Origin: a virus
IMG/VR virus record: IMGVR_UViG_3300010354_000479
Location: 1-27,998 of that record
Reading direction: 5' to 3' (one strand)
Length of the DNA: 27,998 bases
Of the stretch, positions 18,752-26,100 are shown in pieces. Below the pieces are notes generated by a model. The model was not told the origin of the DNA, made no database searches, and saw only the letters and a program-made list of their open reading frames with translations. Every line of letters starts with the position of its first letter. Within the stretch, counting starts at the first letter, position 1. The position numbers and the translations under genes were made by a program.

Positions 18752-21472
18752 ATGTCGTACATCAATACTACAACACCAACAAGAATTTGGATCGGTGGTA
18801 AGGAATACACCGAATTTCTTATCAATGGCTCGTGCAATGACGACTCCTCTCTGACGAATTCAGTCATTAAAACGAGTGGTTCAATTAAGTTGGGCGGGGT
18901 TCACAACTCTCCGGTTGTCAGGGAATTTCCTCTTCCGATTGGAAGCGAGATCATTGTTCAATGCTCTCTTCCTGGTGGTCTTTCCGTTCGCCATCCAAGG
19001 GGCACCCTTTATCTAATTAATTCTACGATCAACTATGAAACTCAGGAAGTTGACTTAGAGGTAGGCTGCTCTCTTTATTTGGTTAGTGTTTACGAGAATT
19101 CCTTTAGAGATAGAATCAAGTCTTTGTTTAATTTTATCGGAGCGAATTACGACGTTTTCGATGTTAAAGATTTCAGCTTCAGTGAGCTATCTTCGGTATT
19201 AGAAGCTCTGGGGAGGGTGATGTGGCAAGATAAAAATGGTCGAATTCAGTGTGCGAAAGCGTTTGGTGGAGCAGGGTTTGGCAGTATTTTTTCGAATGCC
19301 AAATTCACTTCTTACGATGACAAGACGGCTCTTTCTGTTGAAAGTCTTTCTGAATCATCTACTCTACTGGATCCATCTTCTCTGACAATTACCGTTGACT
19401 GGGATTTGCCCGTATACGAGGAACCGGATCCCGAAGACCAAAGAGATAGCGACGGGGATGGCATTCCTGATAAAGACGAGGACATGGACGGCGACGGAGT
19501 ACCTGATAAGGATGACGATGACATGGATGGGGATGGGATCATAAATGATCTCGATGATGACGCAGACGGCAATGGAATTCCAGACGACGAGGAAGAAAGC
19601 GATGCAGAAAAAGAGGCTGGTCGTCCTCTTGATCAAGTAATTGAGGATATTACTTTCGTTAAAACGCGCTATACCAGGCTACGACCGATTGGTGATTGCC
19701 TTTTTGGATATGACGGCCTGAAATTGAAGGTCAGCGAAGAAAAAGTATTTAGTTGCGGCAAGTTTCTAAACCCAGAATATATTACAGCACGAAGTCAAAC
19801 GATTGAATGGTTGAAAAATCCTGATCTATGCAAGAGGCCTGTTGCCGAAGGCGAGTTTTTTGATAATTATGACCTTTACTATGCATACGAAGTGAAGGGT
19901 AAGTTGGTTACTGATGATGCCTACTTTTCTGATGAGGTCAAAAGATACCAGGTCGCTGATTACTTGGGACCGGGCAATCAGTTAAATTATGAAAAGACAT
20001 TTGAAGAGATGAGTCTTTGGCGTTTTGCCGACGCAGCAATTGGTCAGTGGTTTGACAATGTTTCCAAGGAATACGACTTAGCGATTGAAGAGGCTAACCA
20101 GAAGTGTCAGGAAATGAATGAGTATGCAGAAATCAGAGACGAGAACAATTACTACTTGAAGACGAGGGCGGAACAGGCCTGTTTAACCCCAAAGGAAAAG
20201 ATATTAATGGACAAAACTTGGGGTTTTTATGATTGCCTGTTTGCAGAAAGAAACAGACAGAAAGATCTCATTATAAATTACGCTCTAGAAATTTATAATA
20301 TCGCCCTATGGGGGTTAAACTTCTTTGAAGGAAGAAGGGGAATTACAAACATCAATGAACGCTTTGTATTCTTTGGCGAAGGTGGCGAGATTGTTAAGAA
20401 AGTTGAGACAACAACTCTTCATACCGGAGCTGCGAAAGCAACTTCCGATTTAATACGACGTGCAGGTGAAATATACGAACTGAACAACGAAGAAGAAGGT
20501 GCAGTTGTTGATACAAGGAAAGAGTCACAGTTGGGTAAATATGATTTTGGTCCACCTCTCGATGTTATTATTGGTGGGTTGCCAAGGGATATCACTTTTG
20601 AAGCTGGTGGGTATAGCTATGCGGGTTGGCCTTCAACATTTCTAAAGTCGGAAGCAACTGATGAGTATATTTTCGGGCGAGGAATTGTAACCCAACGCAG
20701 CACAAGAGTTGATTACGAGAACCCCGAGAATAACACAGTTGACATCAAGACTTCTACCGATAACTCACTAGCCGCATCTGCTGAGCCCAGGAACGATACA
20801 GGCGTAACGGACGATGGCAGGACAGTTGACGACATAGATGGAGACGGCGTCCCGAATCGACTCGATCCCGATATGGATGGAGATGGCCTGGCGAACACTA
20901 TAGACGATGATATCGATGGAGATGGTTCGCCAAACGAATCTGATCCACAGCCTACCAATCCTGCGGTCGAAGGTTTGGCCGTTAGTGCCTGCAATATCCC
21001 AACAGAGACTAAGACAGTTGTTTACAAGACTTTTGGAGTAAACACAGAGCCAACAGTGGGAGCTTCTTGGGCCGGATCTTTCTTGCCGTCACCAGAAGAA
21101 ATCTCCATGCCAATTGGATTCAAGCCATTAATACCAGAGGATATGGAGCCAGAGGAAGACATGACCGAATGGAGTTGCAATATTCTTACCGATGACTTTA
21201 TAAGAGTCGCCAAGAAGAATATGATTACATATGAGCGGTACATTAACAAGTATCTGGCTATCGCTATGTCCAAAAGAATGATGGATAATAGGGGCATTCG
21301 AGTTGTAGAAAAGATGCGTCCAGAAGTTTTCGGGTATCATCCGTTTATGCCGATCACTGTTGTGTTATCGGCAAACAGAAAAGTTTTTATGACAAGAACA
21401 AGTGCTGCGACGTGGGCATTTGACTCCACAAATGCCATTTGTTCATTCGACTGTTATGTAACTTCTAAGTAA
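18752..21472 (+). CDS. large tail-tip protein with two calcium-binding repeat blocks, 906 aa
   Basis: Residues 1-~215 are beta-rich (TPTRIWIGGKEYTEFLINGS onward) and resemble the start of distal tail or hub proteins; the C-terminal ~100 residues (IRVVEKMRPEVFGYHPFMPI) resemble a hub end, so it may be the tail hub analogue. Two blocks of Asp-rich D-x-D-x-D-G-x-x-D repeats, as in thrombospondin type 3 repeats, are inserted at ~229-282 (DSDGDGIPDKDEDMDGDGVP and onward) and ~690-735 (DIDGDGVPNRLDPDMDGDGL and onward). Each bears several calcium sites. A helical part lies between. The ATG follows the previous stop with no gap. No peptidase or lysozyme motif is visible. Confidence 0.6.
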   Translation: MSYINTTTPTRIWIGGKEYTEFLINGSCNDDSSLTNSVIKTSGSIKLGGVHNSPVVREFPLPIGSEIIVQCSLPGGLSVRHPRGTLYLINSTINYETQEVDLEVGCSLYLVSVYENSFRDRIKSLFNFIGANYDVFDVKDFSFSELSSVLEALGRVMWQDKNGRIQCAKAFGGAGFGSIFSNAKFTSYDDKTALSVESLSESSTLLDPSSLTITVDWDLPVYEEPDPEDQRDSDGDGIPDKDEDMDGDGVPDKDDDDMDGDGIINDLDDDADGNGIPDDEEESDAEKEAGRPLDQVIEDITFVKTRYTRLRPIGDCLFGYDGLKLKVSEEKVFSCGKFLNPEYITARSQTIEWLKNPDLCKRPVAEGEFFDNYDLYYAYEVKGKLVTDDAYFSDEVKRYQVADYLGPGNQLNYEKTFEEMSLWRFADAAIGQWFDNVSKEYDLAIEEANQKCQEMNEYAEIRDENNYYLKTRAEQACLTPKEKILMDKTWGFYDCLFAERNRQKDLIINYALEIYNIALWGLNFFEGRRGITNINERFVFFGEGGEIVKKVETTTLHTGAAKATSDLIRRAGEIYELNNEEEGAVVDTRKESQLGKYDFGPPLDVIIGGLPRDITFEAGGYSYAGWPSTFLKSEATDEYIFGRGIVTQRSTRVDYENPENNTVDIKTSTDNSLAASAEPRNDTGVTDDGRTVDDIDGDGVPNRLDPDMDGDGLANTIDDDIDGDGSPNESDPQPTNPAVEGLAVSACNIPTETKTVVYKTFGVNTEPTVGASWAGSFLPSPEEISMPIGFKPLIPEDMEPEEDMTEWSCNILTDDFIRVAKKNMITYERYINKYLAIAMSKRMMDNRGIRVVEKMRPEVFGYHPFMPITVVLSANRKVFMTRTSAATWAFDSTNAICSFDCYVTSK

Positions 21473-21473
21473 G

Positions 21474-22340
21474 ATGGAACAGCTCACCTCTCCTGATCTA
21501 TATAACATATATGACAAGGTAACCCTTGACTCTTCGGGTGCTTATTTATTAGACCGTCAGGTTCTGCATCTCCCAGACAAGGCTGGTTCTGTCATATTTA
21601 ATCACACTCCCTCGTCCGGACAAATTCTTTTAGACGGGGAGGCCGTGGAAGAAGGTGAGACCGAAATTCCGGTTGCCGATGTAGACGCCGGACTGCTTGT
21701 CTGGGATGTTGGTACCCCGAATGCAGATATTTTGTTAGATACAAACTATTTCGTCTTTGACACAGACGGCACCCTTATTTCGCTTTTAAGAGTTTACTAT
21801 CCTTTAGACATTGTACAGGACGTAGTTGATAACGTTGTCAATGGTGGAAATTTCCTGACGGGCGAAGATGGCCAGGGCGTCAATACGGATGCGGGTGATT
21901 TCGACACTGGTGTCATGGTCAGTATTGGCTACTCATTCAACGGGGGTGACTTCAATACTGGAGAGAGAGTGGGGGTCGCCCCACCGCCAATCAGTCTTGG
22001 CGATTACTATATGGATGGGGAACTCGATCCAGAGGCTCAGAGTATTGTTACTCTGTTGGATGAAAACCTTGAGCCAGTTCCGACTGCGGAGTTGCCGAAT
22101 ACAAGGTACTTCTCCCAATCTGTAATAGATATTGACACTGTGATTGATATCAACTACACTATAGAATGCGAAATTGCTTATGTTTCTAAATACTTCGAAG
22201 GATTTAATTACGGCGCAATTACTCCGAACTATGGTTACGATATTGATTATGGTTCAATAGATACCGAGAACCCTGAGGGCTATGACTTCAACTCGATTGA
22301 AAATTACATAGAGCCCACTCCTGCCAACTCTGTATCTTGA
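21474..22340 (+). CDS. putative tail-tip or fiber protein, 288 aa
   Basis: Acidic, Gly/Asp-rich, beta-type protein without Cys except one. Residues ~123-165 hold three GG-x-F-x-TG-like units (GGNFLTG, AGDFDTG, GGDFNTG) about 17-20 residues apart, a short beta-repeat. The C-terminus is Tyr-rich and repetitive (NYGYDIDYGSIDTENPEGYD). It starts one base after the previous stop. Likely a structural component of the adhesion apparatus; no family recognised. Confidence 0.5.
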   Translation: MEQLTSPDLYNIYDKVTLDSSGAYLLDRQVLHLPDKAGSVIFNHTPSSGQILLDGEAVEEGETEIPVADVDAGLLVWDVGTPNADILLDTNYFVFDTDGTLISLLRVYYPLDIVQDVVDNVVNGGNFLTGEDGQGVNTDAGDFDTGVMVSIGYSFNGGDFNTGERVGVAPPPISLGDYYMDGELDPEAQSIVTLLDENLEPVPTAELPNTRYFSQSVIDIDTVIDINYTIECEIAYVSKYFEGFNYGAITPNYGYDIDYGSIDTENPEGYDFNSIENYIEPTPANSVS

Positions 22341-22351
22341 TAGGCACACTA
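22341..22351 (+). promoter_or_regulatory. candidate phage promoter motif, copy h
   Basis: TAGGCACACTA, beginning at the base after the previous stop codon and 19 nt before the ATG at 22371. Confidence 0.4.
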
Positions 22352-22370
22352 GTTCAGATTATAAGCTCAG

Positions 22371-22802
22371 ATGTCAGTTATCAGCTCTTCTGAGCTAATC
22401 ACAAGAACAAGAGAGATTGTTACAGATCGAATATTTGAAGGTATTTTGCTGTATGGAGGAGTTGTAACTTTTACTCCAAACACAGCCTATTCATCTTTAA
22501 TTCAGTACGAAGTTCCGACAACTGCAGGCGGTTATTCGCGGCTAGAGTTTACTTTTGATAATCAAAATATTTTAGAGACATCGACAGGAGCAAGTACTCA
22601 GACTCGCTATTTAACCTGGGTTCACAATGGAAATGCAACCCCGATTGAGTTTGATACTATTCTGATTGTTGAAAGGAAATTCGCGCAGCCACTTAATGAG
22701 TACTATGTAATTGCGACGCATTCGCTAGGGTTAAAGTATATCCTTACGGATACTGGTGATCGTGCTAGATTTGCATTTAGATTCAATATCAAAGACAAAT
22801 GA
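22371..22802 (+). CDS. hypothetical virion protein, 143 aa
   Basis: Mostly beta structure, with an N-terminal helix (SSELITRTREIVTDRIFEGI) and strands ending ARFAFRFNIKD. No motif recognised. Position within the tail-tip and fiber cluster suggests a small structural or assembly protein. A promoter-like motif at 22341 may make it the head of a new unit. Its stop overlaps the next ATG by four bases, coupling it to the 92-aa gene. Confidence 0.55.
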   Translation: MSVISSSELITRTREIVTDRIFEGILLYGGVVTFTPNTAYSSLIQYEVPTTAGGYSRLEFTFDNQNILETSTGASTQTRYLTWVHNGNATPIEFDTILIVERKFAQPLNEYYVIATHSLGLKYILTDTGDRARFAFRFNIKDK

Positions 22803-23077
22803 CCGTACAGGCCGCTACAGTTACGCTTCTTGAGCTGGTTAATCAAAACGCGGCCTCAAATAGGCTAAATACTATCGACCAGGCATTGAGCGGATCAGGT
22901 ATTGGCCAAAAAAACTTCAAAGGAACATGGCAGGGATATAGTCAAAATAACAAACCAACCGTTAAAGTTAACGGACGTATTTACAATGTGGACGCGGTAG
23001 GATTTAGTGGCAAAAAATTCGGAGATGACGTAACTGTTCGCGCTGGGAAAGATACACTGACCGCTTCCTGGCGATAA
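22799..23077 (+). CDS. small beta-domain protein related to N-terminus of next gene, 92 aa
   Basis: An N-terminal helix of ~30 residues (LLELVNQNAASNRLNTIDQA) is followed by a small beta domain at 40-91 (FKGTWQGYSQNNKPTVKVNG). The same pattern occurs at residues 36-84 of the next protein (KAIWNGYGTNGQATVIKNNK): W-x-GY, a turn, T-V strand, N-x-x-I-x-NV, G-x-x-V-x-V. The two genes therefore share a domain, probably by duplication. Overlaps on both sides (ATGA, TAATG) indicate one message. Confidence 0.55.
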   Translation: MTVQAATVTLLELVNQNAASNRLNTIDQALSGSGIGQKNFKGTWQGYSQNNKPTVKVNGRIYNVDAVGFSGKKFGDDVTVRAGKDTLTASWR

Positions 23078-26067
23078 TGGATTTATTCGATAGCATTGAG
23101 GCCAAGGCCAAGAACCTGGCGGATGCGGCTCGTAAAATAATCCTTGCTGAACTGGAATCAAAGAAGCTGGGGATTCCTGGTAAGGCTATTTGGAACGGTT
23201 ATGGCACAAACGGACAGGCAACTGTAATTAAAAACAATAAGATCATCAATGTTAAAACAACTTCTACGATTGTATTACCACTAGGTACCGAGGTCTATGT
23301 TGACGAAACATTCACGGTAGAGTACAAGACAAAAGACGTTAAGAAGGAAGACCAACCAAAGACGCCCAAAGAACCCAAGATTGTAAAGAGGGTCAAGAAG
23401 AATAGAAGGCCAAGCTTGCCAGGGCCAGAAGTCGTTGAGGATGTCCGTGGGGCTACCTGGCTTGTTTATCATGAATACCTCAAGGAGCTTAACTGGACGA
23501 CTGAAGCGGAGACGGGTACAAATCCCTATTTTGAAGGGTGGAGCCTTTTTCTGACCTTGCTTCCCCTTGCTTTTCTTGGTGGAGGAGTATTGCTGGGTGT
23601 GATTTACTGGACATTGTTTGAGTTTAAGATTGAAACCGTTCCAAGCATTACAATTAGTGATCTGCCGACCCCTGAAACACATCCCGACGTTGAAGCTAAT
23701 CCGGACTTGAATGGTGAAGACTACAATTATTTTCTTATCCTTCAAGGGGTGGTAGATCAATTATTCACAAGTAGTGGAATTCTTGCTTTCCCCCCAAACA
23801 TAAGCGATGGCTTTTGGTTGGGCAAGAATCAAGCAATATCGAATAACTTATTTTTTATTGGCCAAGACAACCAGGCCAGTGTCGAGTCTTCACTTTCCGG
23901 CGGCTTAACATTTAGCGACAAGATTTTTATTAGACCTTGGCAATATGGTCCTGATGACAGACTTGCTGGTCTGTTGACCCATTTTGGGCCTGGTAAGGTA
24001 CAAGCAGCGCTATATCGAGTTGTTGGTGTTTTCCCTTCTAAGAAATTCATAGTTAATGTTCATTCCTGGCCCACTCCAGATTTTGATATTACACCATACA
24101 ACGACGAGTGGAGTGACGAGCAAAAGACTGCTTGGAGAGATAACTTGCCAGAGATGCGTCATAAACAATTCGTTATTCCAGATGATATTGCGGAATGGGA
24201 CAAAATTCTCGGCGATGGCTTGGTTGATCAAGATAATGAGAAGGCCGATATAGTTCCTTACGAGATTGTTCCTTTGCACGACTGGAAAACATACGAAGGC
24301 GAAAATGAGCCTTATGATTTAACTAAATTTGCCTCCTATTCGGAGAACAATCTTTTTCTAAATTACATGGTCAAGTGCTATGCCCCATGGACGAACTTGG
24401 GCGATACTTTCCGAATTAATTATTTTCTTTTGACTGTTCGCTTTACTAATTCTACGGAAGACAATACCATAAGCACATCGTATAAATTCACTCCATCCAC
24501 ATTCGATTTGCCCCAGGAATTCAAGGTTTTCGGAGATATTGTTCTCGAAGATCCTAATTTCCCGTTGCAGGCTGGGGAGAGAAATATAGCAGAGAGACAG
24601 ATTACTTTTACGATACAAGGAACAAACGATGATCCAAGTCAGCCCGAAGCGGTCATTATAAACGCTGTTCGAGGAGATCAGGAGAAGACGGGCTTCTTGC
24701 CCGGTTCAGATCCGGATGGTCAAGGCGCTTATTCAGAAGACGAAAACGGCAACCCCGTTTATATCATTGGGGAAAATTTATATTTTCAGATTGACGGAGA
24801 GGAGCCTCCTGGTTTCTTGTATAACAATTACACCGGTCAGTATGTCTTTAATCAAAATAATGAGGCTTATGTAACTCTCAAACGCGGTCAGTCTGTAACC
24901 TTTGAAATTGATTATACTGTAGTTGATCCAGAAGGCAGTATTATTGTTAATCAAGTGATAATTGAAGTACAGGGCAGCGACTCAACGTTCACCGCGCCAG
25001 ATCCTTCGCCTCCGATTGCAAACGGTGTCGAACGATTTGATCAGTTGGAAGATAATCCAGCACCAGTTAATGACTGGGACCCCGAACCTTTTGTGGAGTC
25101 CCTAGAGCTTGGCGAGACGCAAGTTTTTGAAAAGGTCGAGGTGACTATACCATTACCGGAAAGGGATAGCGATAACAATATCCTGGGATGGCAGGGCAGG
25201 GTATCCAGGGTTGAGCTAAAAGACGTTCAACCACCAGTAATAAGGAAGAAGTATAGAAATGGTAAGACGATAATCCTCGGTTCCGCTGATGAGGCAGATG
25301 CACAGGTGGGTGTTGACGACTTTATCTTTTCTGTCGTGACAGATGGAAAGGAGAATGGAAGCGGTGCTCAGAATTACCTGGTTGACTTTACTCCTAAACC
25401 CAAAAACTATGATTTCCTCGCTCAGGGAGAAGAGATTAAAATTACATACACGATTCAGGGTCTAGTTAACAATGCTCCTTTCGTTGGCAACTTCGAGAAT
25501 GTGAGTGAGTTTCAGCAAAGGAAGATCTTGAGTGACGCTATTGCCTTTGCTTATCCTGATGACTGGAGGTCGAAGATATGGAACCCACGGGAAGCCCCTA
25601 CATTCAATAATATATTTGTTCAGCCGACTGGAGATTCAATCACGAGGGATTCCAACATCCCAGTAATTAATATTGATCAAGTAACCAGGGCGGTATCTAC
25701 TAACTTTATTGCAGAATTTAATATGGTTGATCCCGGCAGCACATCTCCCTTTGGGGCTGCCTCAATTACAAACGAAGACGAGGTGTTCTTGACTAGAGGA
25801 CTTGTTTATGAGTTTGACGAAGCATCTGAAGAGTTACTCTTTTACGCATCCGATGACCTGCAAAGGCAATCGCCGCTGGATTGGGAATCAGTGATAAGTA
25901 TTTTAGAAACGAGTGGGCAACAAGTCAAGAAAACCGATTATTTTGTTGATGCCATGCTGCCTCAAGGATTAGATAGATTGGATGAAACTGGGAAAAAATG
26001 GAGGTATAATTATCAATATTCGGTCCCAAGTAAAGGTTACATGATCTATGGTTATATCCCGCGCTGA
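23077..26067 (+). CDS. large beta-repeat virion protein with a membrane segment, 996 aa
   Basis: Order of parts: helical start; small beta domain at 36-84 shared with the preceding protein; basic Pro/Lys linker (KEPKIVKRVKKNRRPSLPGP) at ~97-118; a hydrophobic helix at ~155-181 (WSLFLTLLPLAFLGGGVLLG); then ~800 residues of acidic beta sequence. Residues ~505-640 contain SDPDGQGAYSEDENGNPVYI, then GQYVFNQ and VTFEIDYTVVDPEGSI, a pattern like VCBS or cadherin-type domains that often mediate adhesion. A membrane helix is unusual in a virion protein; it may be an assembly or entry element. Probably part of the host-recognition apparatus. Confidence 0.55.
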   Translation: MDLFDSIEAKAKNLADAARKIILAELESKKLGIPGKAIWNGYGTNGQATVIKNNKIINVKTTSTIVLPLGTEVYVDETFTVEYKTKDVKKEDQPKTPKEPKIVKRVKKNRRPSLPGPEVVEDVRGATWLVYHEYLKELNWTTEAETGTNPYFEGWSLFLTLLPLAFLGGGVLLGVIYWTLFEFKIETVPSITISDLPTPETHPDVEANPDLNGEDYNYFLILQGVVDQLFTSSGILAFPPNISDGFWLGKNQAISNNLFFIGQDNQASVESSLSGGLTFSDKIFIRPWQYGPDDRLAGLLTHFGPGKVQAALYRVVGVFPSKKFIVNVHSWPTPDFDITPYNDEWSDEQKTAWRDNLPEMRHKQFVIPDDIAEWDKILGDGLVDQDNEKADIVPYEIVPLHDWKTYEGENEPYDLTKFASYSENNLFLNYMVKCYAPWTNLGDTFRINYFLLTVRFTNSTEDNTISTSYKFTPSTFDLPQEFKVFGDIVLEDPNFPLQAGERNIAERQITFTIQGTNDDPSQPEAVIINAVRGDQEKTGFLPGSDPDGQGAYSEDENGNPVYIIGENLYFQIDGEEPPGFLYNNYTGQYVFNQNNEAYVTLKRGQSVTFEIDYTVVDPEGSIIVNQVIIEVQGSDSTFTAPDPSPPIANGVERFDQLEDNPAPVNDWDPEPFVESLELGETQVFEKVEVTIPLPERDSDNNILGWQGRVSRVELKDVQPPVIRKKYRNGKTIILGSADEADAQVGVDDFIFSVVTDGKENGSGAQNYLVDFTPKPKNYDFLAQGEEIKITYTIQGLVNNAPFVGNFENVSEFQQRKILSDAIAFAYPDDWRSKIWNPREAPTFNNIFVQPTGDSITRDSNIPVINIDQVTRAVSTNFIAEFNMVDPGSTSPFGAASITNEDEVFLTRGLVYEFDEASEELLFYASDDLQRQSPLDWESVISILETSGQQVKKTDYFVDAMLPQGLDRLDETGKKWRYNYQYSVPSKGYMIYGYIPR

Positions 26068-26100
26068 TGGCGGTATCCTAATGGCAGATTGGGTTTTTGG

